This document shows positions 1-9,750 of a DNA stretch of 63,675 nucleotides, in pieces; the first letter of the stretch is position 1; every line of letters starts with the position of its first letter. The notes under the pieces were generated by a model. That model was not told where the DNA came from, did not search any database, and saw nothing but the letters and a program-made list of their open reading frames with translations. The position numbers and the translations under genes are program-made. The stretch is from positions 1-63,675 of the IMG/VR virus record IMGVR_UViG_3300031963_000137. One strand, written 5' to 3'. Source of the DNA: a virus.

Positions 1-1526
1 CCGCCACCACCGCCACCGCCGCCGCCACCGCCGCCACCACCGCCGCCACCGCCCATTCCACCACCGCCACCACCGCCGCCGCCGCCACCACCGCCGCCGC
101 CACCGCCCATTCCACCACCGCCACCACCGCCGCCGCCACCGCCCATTCCACCACCGCCACCACCTCCAGATGGTGCTGGACCACCCATCGCACCACCGCC
201 GCCGCCACCGCCCATTCCACCACCGCCAGACGGTGCTCCTCCCATTTGACCAGCAGTGCCAGTACTGACTCTGCTATCACTATCCCGCACTGCCACTTTA
301 TTATCCTTACCTATTACTGTTTTTTCACCATGTTTGATATTGCCGGTACTGACTTGAATATTTGCATTCTTTGCATACTCACTTTTGTTAATTTGATTAA
401 CAACTTTCTGTTGTTGTTTTGCAGTCATATCTGCATCAATTATTTTTCTCAGGTCTTTGGAAAGACCAGCATCTTTTGCAATTTCTTTTAGTCTGTTTGC
501 ACCACCATCATATAGTTGCTTAGTATTATAATTATAATAAACTGTAGTAGGTGGTGGTGGTGGTGATGGTTGGTTTGGAGAACTTACTGGTGGAGCTGGT
601 GGTTGAGGAATAAACGATCCACCGCCACCACCGCCACCGCCACCACCGCCACCGCCACCACCGCCGCCATCATCAGATGGTGGAAACCCTGGGTTAAATG
701 GATAATCTGGTTCGTTACCAGGTCCACCTATAACATTAATTACCTGAGTAATATTAGTTTCAACTCTTACTGGTCTTGTAACAATAACATTCTCCTGAAC
801 CATATTAACTTTACCTTCGGCATAATAATTCTCTTCTGCCGCCGTTGTATATGTACCAACAACTAGAGAATTATTTCTGCTACTTGTTAATCTAAAAGGT
901 CTAGTTCCTGCTTGGAAAACGGGATTAACATCAACGTTTGGGTTTGGAATAAAAAATGAACCAATAACAACACCTTCATCATTAGTTACCAACTTAACAT
1001 CAGTAACAACAGCCTCTGCTTTACTGGTAGAACCTCTTAATTTCATACCATTGGCAATGTATCCAAGAAAATCTGATGTTCTGTCGGATAAACTAAAAGT
1101 ATCTACATTTAAAATAGTTGAGGTTGATGAATAATTTTCGGGAATTATTAAATTGGAATTATATGGATTTACATCAAAAATATCTTGGGGATTTGTATAA
1201 TCCCCATACTTATGATTTTGTTTTGCCACTCTAAATCTAATAGTTGGCAAACTTGGGGAATCAAAAGAACCAATAACAGTTTCTGAAACTTGAAAGACTC
1301 CACTCGTCATTCTAATTTCAATTAGTTTTGGGACAACAAATGAATTAACATCAACTCCATTAAAAAATGCAAAAACCCTTGTCAAAGGTTTCATTCTTTT
1401 TGAAATAAATTCAATATTCCTGGACCTCATATAAGGTAGGATTTTAGTATCTAAAACCCTATCTCCAAAAGATACTGTTTTAGATACTGGTTCTTTATTA
1501 GGTGTTGGTGGTTTTACTATCGACAT
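1..1526 (-). CDS. Gly-rich virion structural protein, partial (C-terminus cut)
   Basis: The reading frame opens at 1526 (MSIVKPPTPN) and has no stop before the left edge, so at least 508 residues are present. The first ~285 residues look like a globular structural domain. A Gly tract follows near residue 290, then a Lys-rich stretch (about 335-425), then a long Gly/Met low-complexity tail (positions 1-240). The DUF4815 protein encoded just upstream ends with a similar Gly/Met tract. A late-type promoter box lies 55 nt upstream. It is probably a baseplate or tail-fibre associated virion protein; no enzymatic motif is visible. Confidence 0.75.
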   Translation of the reverse strand, partial: MSIVKPPTPNKEPVSKTVSFGDRVLDTKILPYMRSRNIEFISKRMKPLTRVFAFFNGVDVNSFVVPKLIEIRMTSGVFQVSETVIGSFDSPSLPTIRFRVAKQNHKYGDYTNPQDIFDVNPYNSNLIIPENYSSTSTILNVDTFSLSDRTSDFLGYIANGMKLRGSTSKAEAVVTDVKLVTNDEGVVIGSFFIPNPNVDVNPVFQAGTRPFRLTSSRNNSLVVGTYTTAAEENYYAEGKVNMVQENVIVTRPVRVETNITQVINVIGGPGNEPDYPFNPGFPPSDDGGGGGGGGGGGGGGGGGSFIPQPPAPPVSSPNQPSPPPPPTTVYYNYNTKQLYDGGANRLKEIAKDAGLSKDLRKIIDADMTAKQQQKVVNQINKSEYAKNANIQVSTGNIKHGEKTVIGKDNKVAVRDSDSRVSTGTAGQMGGAPSGGGGMGGGGGGGAMGGPAPSGGGGGGGMGGGGGGGGGGGMGGGGGGGGGGGGGGGGGMGGGGGGGGGGGGGGGGG

Positions 1527-1580
1527 ATTTTTTATTACCTACAATTTTACTATTAAGTAAATCGTTTATCTAAGATATTT

Positions 1581-1588
1581 TATTTATG
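1581..1588 (-). promoter_or_regulatory. Late-type promoter box (CATAAATA)
   Basis: Reads CATAAATA on the minus strand, close to the T4 late consensus TATAAATA. It lies between the DUF4815 stop and the start of the Gly-rich structural gene. Confidence 0.55.
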
Positions 1589-1601
1589 ATGGATGAACCT
1601 C

Positions 1602-4600
1602 TCAACGAATAGTACCCATTCTTGGACCCTTTATACCAAGTCCCATACCAGCACCCATGACTGAACCAGTATTGTTTGTTGGTTTACTGAGAATATTTGG
1701 ATCCTTAATTTGTGGTTTTCCTCTTTCATCCCGTTTATTTCTGCCAGTTAATGGATCTTTTGTTCTATCAACCAAACCTTTTTTACCTTTTTCTATTTGT
1801 GTCCCAACTGTATTTCTAACTTTAATACCTTTTGCATATTCATATTCAAGAACTTGTCTATCTTCCTCAGTAAATACCGCTGGTCTCATTACTCCTGGTT
1901 TATACTTGCCCTTTAATTCTGCATATTTTGCGTCAGATATTATCGCACTACCCATGCTGCCACCGCCACCGAAGCCACCGCCCATTCCACCACCCATATT
2001 TCCACCAGTCTTGTCCTTAGATGGCAATATTACTGGGCCAGCTGGTAGAATTCTTTCTTTGGGAAATGGTTTTGCTGCAAGAGGTGGTGCTGCGGGTTGC
2101 TTAACTGGTCTTGGATTCACTGGTGAAGATATCGAATTTGCAGGGGATTGTGTCGCAGGTGTTGTTTTTGGTGGAGCCCAAGTCTCATGAGAATTCCAAG
2201 TAACTGGAGCAAGACCTGTTTGTTGGTCTGACTGTGTACTTTGTGTCTGCAGACTAGTTTCTGTATATGCGTCACCAATCTCCACAGTGTTTGCTTTCAC
2301 CCTAACTTGATCTACCCATACGTCAGAAGATGGATATAAATCAATTGTTCCCGTATAAAAATCTTCGGCAAAGGGATTTACGCTAACTGCCCTAGTTGCA
2401 TATGGTTGATTTAATAGTCTAACTTCTGTATAATCCAGAGTTACAAGTTGTCCTGTTTTTCTTACACCGGAGCCTATGATATTATTATCAACTCTAGCGT
2501 CAGCATTTGGTCTTAATGCTGGACTATTTCTATTTAATTTTATTCTAGATGTTGTTCCTAATTGCAAATCAAGTGAAGTCGTATAGTGAGTTGGTCTTAA
2601 TTCCAAATTCTTAGTGTCTATGGAATTTTTAACAATTGTTGATTTATTTTGAGCGATTGTAGTTGAAAAATTATCAACAAAAAATCCAGATTTAAATCTA
2701 TTTAAACCATTCTCATCAGTCACTGTAAAATTAGAAGCCTCAATTTCCAAAGCAGAAAGAGAAGTATAATACTCTAAATTTTCTATCCTACTTTCAAGTC
2801 TTCCAATATCTGCCATAGTATATCTTCTATGTTCTTTCAACTCAACTTCTGCAGTTTCGGCATTGCAAAGATAAGGTGGAAGATATACCGTCGCTAATTC
2901 TAGGGCATCGTCATTTGAAGTTGGAACCTGTGGAATTTCTGCAGGAATTCCATATTTTACATAAAATAAACCATTTTTATCCAAAAGTATCTTATCAATT
3001 CTTGGTAGGTAAAACGAATAAGTTAATAATATTGATTCGTCTGAAGCCAAAACATCTGATGCGGAACTACCTAAAGCGGTAATGTCTCTTCCCAAAAACT
3101 CAAATGGCGATCTTGTACCTTCTGTTGCTACTATTGATGACACTCTAGGTCTTATGTCAATAGTATCTGTACTTCTTATTTCACCATCTACTAGTTCAAC
3201 CTCACAAAAATCAAACTGATCGTAAGAATTTGCTGTTGTTATATCTCCAGTATCTGAGAAAGAAAAACTTGCAGACTCAAAGACTACTTTTAATTTTCTT
3301 GTCAGTGTTTTTGTTGTATTTTCCCTGACCAATTTGGAATAATCATAAATCGTTGGTTTTTGATTACTATCAAGACGGAACAGAGTAGTTACATTTCTAT
3401 CACCAACATCAACTGAAGAAACAGTCGCAGTAATTCCACTTTCTCTGAAAGTTATAGTTTCTCCCTCAATAAAAGTGTTTGAGTTTATATAAACAAACCC
3501 TAATTTCAAATCATTTATTTTTTCTACATAAATTCCAATTGCTTTGCTTGTACTACCTATAAACTCTTCCCCTACTAGTAGATCTCCAACTTTATTTGTT
3601 GGGCCATTTAGAGCAGTTAGTACTACGGAAGGTAAATCCGGAGTGTTTGTGTCATTTGACTCAAAAATTCCATATACTTTTGTAACATCTGGTTCAAGTA
3701 AACAAATTTCATTATCTTGCACTCTAGTTCCATATGGATAATTTCCATACACTAGTCCATCATTTAAGGTGGTTGATCCAATTCCAGAAGCAGATGAACT
3801 TGATTTGTCTATTACTAGAACTTTAGCTCTATTTTTATTTTTAATTTTAGACTTTACATTAATTTTTCTAAGGGTTGCAATTAGTTTAGCATTTCCATTT
3901 TCAGTAAGTCCTGTTACAACTAAAGACTTTGACCCATTTGAATAAACAAAATTTTCCTGTCTTAATGATTGTGTAGTACCATTCTCTGTTATTAAAACAT
4001 ATCTTTCCTCATCAAATGGTAAAAATGTTTCGTCCGTGTCTGCAGTTAAAGTCTGTGTTGACCCCTGGGTTATAAGAACATTAAATTGTTTTCTTATAGT
4101 TAAGTTTGTTTCGCTTAAATCGACACTTTCTACATTTTTTTTAGGAAGAACAGTGTATAAAGTATTATCAATAGAATTTTGAACGTTTGATGATAATACT
4201 TTAAAGTCTGATGGATTTATAGCAGTTGTTGGGAGAGCACCATCACATATTCCAATAACTGTTGTTACACCAACAATGGTTAGTGTTTTTCCAGAAACCG
4301 ATTGAACTACAGCTAAAGTAGTTGTAGTTAATCCTGGGTTTGAAAATGCAACTAGATTTCCGGTAGTGACTATTCCAGTAAAAAAGTTTTCTGTGGAAGT
4401 TACTATTGAAGTTCCTCCGGATCTTGCTGATATGTTTACCTGATCTAGCTGCAGTGATACGACGGGAAGAGTGTCGCCTGAGAAAGTATATGCACTTCCT
4501 ACAGTTCCATATACTGACTGAACCTCATTTATGTTATAACTTCTTGTTTTTTTAATTATTCTGTTGTTGTTTTCTCCATTAAAAATTAATTTTTCTCCAA

Positions 4601-6197
4601 TAGAAAAAGTTCCTTTCGTATCATAAACCGTTAAACCCACACCAGCGGCAACAGAATATCGCAAAAATCCTGATGCACCACTTTGTCTACCTTTTACATG
4701 AACCGGTGCAGTTAGTGTTATGGGCTCATTCAAAGTTAACTCAGTATACATCTGAGTATCGTATAAAGATATATCCCACCTATTTTCTTGTGGTCTTGAT
4801 GTAGAATATGAACCAGATTCTAGTGCGAAATCATAGACCCTAGATATGCCAATTTCTTTTCCTGCAGCGGTTGTTGGTGATACCCCCACCCTAGAATCTC
4901 TAAGTGTTATATAATAACTTGTACCAAGACCTATAGAAGGAGATCCATGCACCCTATTTAAGGTAAATGTTGCTCCAGTGGTATAATTTATACTCTGATC
5001 AGCTAATGTTTTTGTAGTTCTTGGTTTTTCTATATCAAAAAACCCAGGACTTATTGATTCAATTTCAAATCCTTTAACATAGGCTTTTGTTGGAGAAATT
5101 ACATATGTCGCAAGACTTTCGCTTGGTTGATTATTTTCATAAGTTAGTTGATTTTCATTGAAAATACCATCATTACCCTTTAAATTATTTAAACTTTCTT
5201 GTAACGTAATTACTGGCGTATTAATATAATAATCGCCAGATTCATCATAAGTTCTTCTTGCAATTTCTTGTGCTAAGATATTATATTCTGGTTTACGGTT
5301 TAATTTGAGAAGTTTTCCATCTTCAATTTCCATTAAAACAATAAAATTACTTAAATCGGTACTGTCTGATGGAATTTGCTCTAATTTTACAAAAATTGAT
5401 AATCTGTCAGCGCCTGGGGCGGCAAAATTGGAAAATCCTTGAGAGTTATCATTTAAAGTCTCATCATCATACGAATCTAGTATTCTTTCGTATATTCTAA
5501 GTCCAACTTTGCAAGTTGGTGTCGTCGTGTAAGGAGATACATATAATATACTCGTAGGAACTGATACAAAAAATCCTCTAATAAAGTAAATACCTTCTTC
5601 TAGGTATACAGCAGATCCCTTAAAAGTGCTTCCACCGGATAATGTTGTTGCAAATCCTTGTCCTCTTAATAGATTTAATTCTTCAATATCTTCTTCGTCA
5701 TCATTTTCTATTGTTTCTGGATTTATTACAATAGTATCATCATCATCTACTAATAAATTTTCTCCGTCTAGAAATCTAGCTTGACCTACGGTAGATCCTG
5801 AAGCAAGGTATTTTACAAATAGTGTAGTATTAACTACGCCGTTTCCTTTTGCAATAAATTCCTGAATTACTGCAGTTACTCCACTCGTTTGTCCCTTTAT
5901 CTGAGTTCCTACAAGGGTATCGAGGTAATAAGTGGAAGGTTTTCCCTGAAAATCATCTTCTAAAATTACGGCATTTAAATCATTTTTATATGTTATATTT
6001 CCCGGAATAACTACAGAACCTTCTTTGAAAAAATGATTTCCAAATTGTTCGATTTGATTTTGTAGAATAGACTGTAGAGTAGTTAATTCTCTTGCTTGTA
6101 CTGGATATCCTGGTTTAAATAATACTCTAAAGAAGTTTTTTTGACTATCATAGTCATCATAATATGGTGATATGTTTAAATTAAGCTCTTGTGCCAT
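1602..6197 (-). CDS. DUF4815-family virion structural protein
   Basis: 1531 residues. The N-terminus has the pattern I associate with the DUF4815 phage family: a YYDDYD motif followed by FKPGYPVQARELTTLQSIL and NQIEQFGNHFF. The middle is beta-rich with many Gly-Ser-Thr repeats, as in fibres and baseplate proteins. The last ~200 residues are Pro-rich, then Gly/Met-rich, then basic. It follows gp8 by 6 nt and is probably co-transcribed with it. Its role is inferred as a baseplate-associated or receptor-contacting component of the tail, since DUF4815 is a family of unknown function. Confidence 0.85.
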   Translation of the reverse strand: MAQELNLNISPYYDDYDSQKNFFRVLFKPGYPVQARELTTLQSILQNQIEQFGNHFFKEGSVVIPGNITYKNDLNAVILEDDFQGKPSTYYLDTLVGTQIKGQTSGVTAVIQEFIAKGNGVVNTTLFVKYLASGSTVGQARFLDGENLLVDDDDTIVINPETIENDDEEDIEELNLLRGQGFATTLSGGSTFKGSAVYLEEGIYFIRGFFVSVPTSILYVSPYTTTPTCKVGLRIYERILDSYDDETLNDNSQGFSNFAAPGADRLSIFVKLEQIPSDSTDLSNFIVLMEIEDGKLLKLNRKPEYNILAQEIARRTYDESGDYYINTPVITLQESLNNLKGNDGIFNENQLTYENNQPSESLATYVISPTKAYVKGFEIESISPGFFDIEKPRTTKTLADQSINYTTGATFTLNRVHGSPSIGLGTSYYITLRDSRVGVSPTTAAGKEIGISRVYDFALESGSYSTSRPQENRWDISLYDTQMYTELTLNEPITLTAPVHVKGRQSGASGFLRYSVAAGVGLTVYDTKGTFSIGEKLIFNGENNNRIIKKTRSYNINEVQSVYGTVGSAYTFSGDTLPVVSLQLDQVNISARSGGTSIVTSTENFFTGIVTTGNLVAFSNPGLTTTTLAVVQSVSGKTLTIVGVTTVIGICDGALPTTAINPSDFKVLSSNVQNSIDNTLYTVLPKKNVESVDLSETNLTIRKQFNVLITQGSTQTLTADTDETFLPFDEERYVLITENGTTQSLRQENFVYSNGSKSLVVTGLTENGNAKLIATLRKINVKSKIKNKNRAKVLVIDKSSSSASGIGSTTLNDGLVYGNYPYGTRVQDNEICLLEPDVTKVYGIFESNDTNTPDLPSVVLTALNGPTNKVGDLLVGEEFIGSTSKAIGIYVEKINDLKLGFVYINSNTFIEGETITFRESGITATVSSVDVGDRNVTTLFRLDSNQKPTIYDYSKLVRENTTKTLTRKLKVVFESASFSFSDTGDITTANSYDQFDFCEVELVDGEIRSTDTIDIRPRVSSIVATEGTRSPFEFLGRDITALGSSASDVLASDESILLTYSFYLPRIDKILLDKNGLFYVKYGIPAEIPQVPTSNDDALELATVYLPPYLCNAETAEVELKEHRRYTMADIGRLESRIENLEYYTSLSALEIEASNFTVTDENGLNRFKSGFFVDNFSTTIAQNKSTIVKNSIDTKNLELRPTHYTTSLDLQLGTTSRIKLNRNSPALRPNADARVDNNIIGSGVRKTGQLVTLDYTEVRLLNQPYATRAVSVNPFAEDFYTGTIDLYPSSDVWVDQVRVKANTVEIGDAYTETSLQTQSTQSDQQTGLAPVTWNSHETWAPPKTTPATQSPANSISSPVNPRPVKQPAAPPLAAKPFPKERILPAGPVILPSKDKTGGNMGGGMGGGFGGGGSMGSAIISDAKYAELKGKYKPGVMRPAVFTEEDRQVLEYEYAKGIKVRNTVGTQIEKGKKGLVDRTKDPLTGRNKRDERGKPQIKDPNILSKPTNNTGSVMGAGMGLGIKGPRMGTIR

Positions 6198-6203
6198 AAT
6201 TTT

Positions 6204-7757
6204 TTAAAACTGCAAAACAACTTTAATGTCTTCTCTTTGATTAATCGACCTAGTTATTGATGGTCTATTATCAATATAAATTATATCTCCAGAGTATTTC
6301 TTTACGTCTGGTTTTGATACACCATTAGTAAATACTTGACCAAGATAATATGTCCTACTATTTATGACTGTAGATATACCACTAAAACTTGTATCTATTC
6401 CCAAAGTAACGGATCCACCATCTATAATTAGTGATCCACCAGATGCGGGTGAAGAAGTAAATTTATTTAACTTAAACCCATATGTTGAGGAGGAAGTTCG
6501 TGAACCATCTGTATTAAATCCAACCAAAGACTTATCTTGCCAATATTTTAATACTCCAGTGATCTTATCATATGAGACCACTCTTCCAACTGCAGTTGAT
6601 CCAATACCAATTGTTTGTCTAACTTGAGTATCTGGAAGAAAAACTGCTGTACTATATCCTATTCCAGTTAATCTTAATGCATAAATACCACTTGCTTTAT
6701 CTGCAGTAAGATTAGAATCCGAATCTATATTTTTTGGATTTCTAACCAAACCAATCCTAGCGATTTGATTTCCTGTGGTAAAAACCGTGTTCTGGTCGCT
6801 ATTCTCTATTCTAGAATGTAACAATACCTGATATGCACCCAATTCTCTATATATATCTGCTCCATGACCGCCATCTGGAGGAATGATTACATCAAAAGAT
6901 GGAGTAATAGTTGCAGTTGGAACACCCCCCGCTACTAAATCTACAGTGCCATAAGTATATCCAGAACCACCATCTGAAACTGTTACAGAAGAAACTTTGG
7001 AATCACCATCAACAACAATAGTTACCTTCGCATCTGAACCATCTCCGTTAATTGGAATATTTGTATAAACCGCATTAGCAGTTCCAACACCAACACCACG
7101 GTTTTTAATCGTTACGATTTTTATTTGCCCACTTGTTGCGGCATTATTTCTTATGGATGCATTTTCCGTATTTGTTAACCAGTTTCTTGGTACTGGTATA
7201 AAATTTGCAGAATCAAATTTTAATATCTCATTTGGTTTTATTGTAAAAAGATATTTCCATATGTACCCATCTCCACTATCGCCCGCTATTCTTGGTTCTA
7301 AGTCGGTAAATGTTGGTTGATCCAAAGAAGGCCTACCAAGAAGATTTTCTGGATCTGTCCCATTATGTAAACATATATAAACTTTATAATCTTCGTTGAC
7401 AACATAATAATTTGCGCCGTATAGATGAGTTGCTTCAGATGGTTTTGATGTGTTAGTTCTACTTATATCATGTCTATACATATCATAAGTTGTTCCAGAC
7501 GACCAGACATTCTTTTTTACCACCTGTCTAGCGTCTTCACTAAATATTCTCTTCAATGCAATTATAGTATCCCAACAATCATCCTCCTGCTCGAAACTAT
7601 CTTTTGGCGCAGGGGGACTAAAATCCCAGTTTTCGTTATAATTTGTTGGATTTGGTAGTCCAACAAATGAATAATAACTATTTTCTCCAGAGTCTAAATC
7701 TGAGATAAAATTGTTTGCATTTAAAACTCTAAACTGATTTGTTATAATCGCAGCCAT
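6204..7757 (-). CDS. gp8: Baseplate wedge subunit gp8
   Basis: 517 residues, homologous in design to T4 gp8 (334 residues). The N-terminus has TNQFRVLNA and PPAPKDSFEQEDDCWD, matching T4's PPYPTDS...DMW block. The middle has GDGYIWKYLF, matching GDGYVWEYLF of T4. The C-terminus has GDIIYIDNRPSITRSINQRE, matching T4's GEMIYMENRPPI...DQTE. About 180 extra residues, Gly-Ser rich, are inserted before the end. Gp8 dimers link the baseplate wedge to gp7 and gp10. A CATAAATA late box lies 17 nt upstream of the start. Confidence 0.92.
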   Translation of the reverse strand: MAAIITNQFRVLNANNFISDLDSGENSYYSFVGLPNPTNYNENWDFSPPAPKDSFEQEDDCWDTIIALKRIFSEDARQVVKKNVWSSGTTYDMYRHDISRTNTSKPSEATHLYGANYYVVNEDYKVYICLHNGTDPENLLGRPSLDQPTFTDLEPRIAGDSGDGYIWKYLFTIKPNEILKFDSANFIPVPRNWLTNTENASIRNNAATSGQIKIVTIKNRGVGVGTANAVYTNIPINGDGSDAKVTIVVDGDSKVSSVTVSDGGSGYTYGTVDLVAGGVPTATITPSFDVIIPPDGGHGADIYRELGAYQVLLHSRIENSDQNTVFTTGNQIARIGLVRNPKNIDSDSNLTADKASGIYALRLTGIGYSTAVFLPDTQVRQTIGIGSTAVGRVVSYDKITGVLKYWQDKSLVGFNTDGSRTSSSTYGFKLNKFTSSPASGGSLIIDGGSVTLGIDTSFSGISTVINSRTYYLGQVFTNGVSKPDVKKYSGDIIYIDNRPSITRSINQREDIKVVLQF

Positions 7758-7773
7758 TTTTAAGTTTTTTATT

Positions 7774-7781
7774 TATTTATG
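7774..7781 (-). promoter_or_regulatory. Late-type promoter box (CATAAATA)
   Basis: CATAAATAAATA on the minus strand, directly before gp8 and overlapping the end of the intergenic gap after the fibre-like gene. Confidence 0.6.
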
Positions 7782-7783
7782 AG

Positions 7784-9718
7784 TTATACTGCAACCGTAC
7801 TTAAGGTGCCAGCATCATCTACAATTAAACGGTATTGCGTACCATTGGGCGATGTAAGAATAATACCCTGAGATGTATTAATACCAACCTTTACATCACC
7901 TATAACATCAAGTGTTTTGCTTGGCGATGTTGAATTAATTCCAACTAAACCATTTGATGTTGTAGTAATTACAGTTCCACCAGTTCCAACATTAAAAGTA
8001 GAAGTTGATGTAACTATACCAGAAACATTTAGATTCTGATAAATTTCTACACCTGCACTATTAAATGTGGAATAATTAATCAATCCAGTTTCATCAGTTA
8101 TTCTTACTTGCTTAGCACCCACTATGACTGGAAAATTACCAGAAATATCTCTTACATGACTGCTTCTACCACCAACCCATTCATTAGAAGCGTGATAAAC
8201 TTTAAATGAATTTGAATTACCTAAATTTAATTCTTTGTCATCTATGAAAAATGCGTGATCGGAAAAATTGACATCATTGTTGAGATATAATGGTTGACTA
8301 AAAGTAGAAACCCCAGATACGCTAAGTTGGTTTGCAAAAAATGTAGATCCACTTATCGTATTAACAGTAGATAAAGTTGAAACTCCAGAAACATTGAGTT
8401 GATCTGAAGATAAATTTGTTACGGTGCAAGCAACTCCAGTGAAATTCGTAATAATACCACTGATAATAGACGCATTTGTAATATTTGAATTGGTTAAAGT
8501 ACTGATGCCACTTGAGTTTATATTGGAAATTGTTAATTGGTTTGAGGTTAATACTTCAGTATCACCTATCTTATACGATTTATTCGATGGAATATTTATA
8601 TTTTCGCTAGATTTTAATGATTCACTGCTGTAGTTCCAAAGGAATGTTTTTCTAATGTTAGTTGAACCAATACCAATACCTGAACCATCTAAAAGTAGAT
8701 CTGTTTCTACAATTGTAGCAATTCCAACTGTAAAATCTCCAATAGTAATCTCTCCAGTAGAAACACTAAATTGAGATCCATCAACATAAAGATCTCCCTT
8801 TATTCTTAGAGATCCTGTATTATTACCAACTCCAGATGGATCAATAATAATTTCAGAAGGTCCGCTAATTGTGTTTTGGTTTATATTAATTGCAGAACCT
8901 TCGGAACCAACTGAAAATTGGGTTGATGTTATAATACCAGAAGAGATAATATTTGTATTTGAAATTGTTACTAGTGTAGATATGCCACTATAATTTAGAT
9001 TTGATCCATCTAGATTGGATATAGATGCGTTTGTACTAGTTAAACTAGTTACTACTCCACTTCCAACATTTAGTGTGGTTAAAGTAGCCGCTATTCCTAT
9101 TATATTAGCGATATTTCCATTTGTTATCGTAGCAGCAGACCCTGTTACTGTTAAATTTCCAAGAGTGCAATTTATAATATTTGCATCGGTACTATTAAGG
9201 GTTGTTATTGTCGCTGCAGTTCCTGTTAAATTCGTTACTGTTCCACTAGAACTATTAAGCCTTGTTATAGTACCGGCAGCACTTACTAAATTAGTTACAT
9301 TATTATTTGTACTGGTTGAATTTGTGACAGTTAAATCCGTTCCAAAATAAGTTGTAATAGTAGCTGCAGTTCCGGTTAAATTGGTAATGGTGCTATTTGT
9401 ATTAATAATATTTGCAATTGTACCAAAACCAGAGTTAACTTGACCGTTAAAAGTTACTGATGTCACAACACCAGTAAAACTTCCATCACCAGATACAGTC
9501 AAAGAACTGCTTGCATTTGTAGTTCCAATACCAACACTTAGTGTGGTGTTAATTCCGGTGGAATTTTTATTCCAAATACCAACGTTTAAAGTTGCACCAT
9601 TTCCAAGAAAACTATACAACTCATTAAAATTACTATTAATTTTAATAGCACCAACTAATAGTGTATCACCATCACCAACATTGGGAGCAGAACCAGTATT
9701 TATCCCTAATTTTGCCAT
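7784..9718 (-). CDS. Fibre-like virion protein with gp9/gp10-type N-terminus
   Basis: 644 residues. The first ~40 (GSAPNVGDGDTLLVGAIKIN followed by SNFNELYSFLGNG) match the N-terminal attachment segment shared by T4 gp10 (DDGTGDYLRKGGIKINENFDELY) and gp9. Residues ~90-300 are short Thr/Ile/Asn repeats (ITTL, VTNLTGTAATIT types) suggesting a trimeric beta-helical shaft, and the end is more globular. It sits between gp7 and gp8 genes, where T4 keeps its wedge genes. Likely a short fibre or wedge pin; assignment to gp9 or gp10 is not possible by eye. Confidence 0.8.
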   Translation of the reverse strand: MAKLGINTGSAPNVGDGDTLLVGAIKINSNFNELYSFLGNGATLNVGIWNKNSTGINTTLSVGIGTTNASSSLTVSGDGSFTGVVTSVTFNGQVNSGFGTIANIINTNSTITNLTGTAATITTYFGTDLTVTNSTSTNNNVTNLVSAAGTITRLNSSSGTVTNLTGTAATITTLNSTDANIINCTLGNLTVTGSAATITNGNIANIIGIAATLTTLNVGSGVVTSLTSTNASISNLDGSNLNYSGISTLVTISNTNIISSGIITSTQFSVGSEGSAININQNTISGPSEIIIDPSGVGNNTGSLRIKGDLYVDGSQFSVSTGEITIGDFTVGIATIVETDLLLDGSGIGIGSTNIRKTFLWNYSSESLKSSENINIPSNKSYKIGDTEVLTSNQLTISNINSSGISTLTNSNITNASIISGIITNFTGVACTVTNLSSDQLNVSGVSTLSTVNTISGSTFFANQLSVSGVSTFSQPLYLNNDVNFSDHAFFIDDKELNLGNSNSFKVYHASNEWVGGRSSHVRDISGNFPVIVGAKQVRITDETGLINYSTFNSAGVEIYQNLNVSGIVTSTSTFNVGTGGTVITTTSNGLVGINSTSPSKTLDVIGDVKVGINTSQGIILTSPNGTQYRLIVDDAGTLSTVAV

Positions 9719-9740
9719 TGATAGATATACCTTTTTTAGA

Positions 9741-9748
9741 TATTTATG
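9741..9748 (-). promoter_or_regulatory. Late-type promoter box (CATAAATA)
   Basis: CATAAATATC on the minus strand, 23 nt upstream of the fibre-like gene start at 9718. Confidence 0.6.
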
Positions 9749-9750
9749 AG

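Noticed and set aside
246-866. Plus-strand frames of 81 and 98 residues at the left edge
   Set aside because: They lie opposite the Gly-rich structural gene, which has a continuous frame from 1526 to the edge; low-complexity composition creates open frames.
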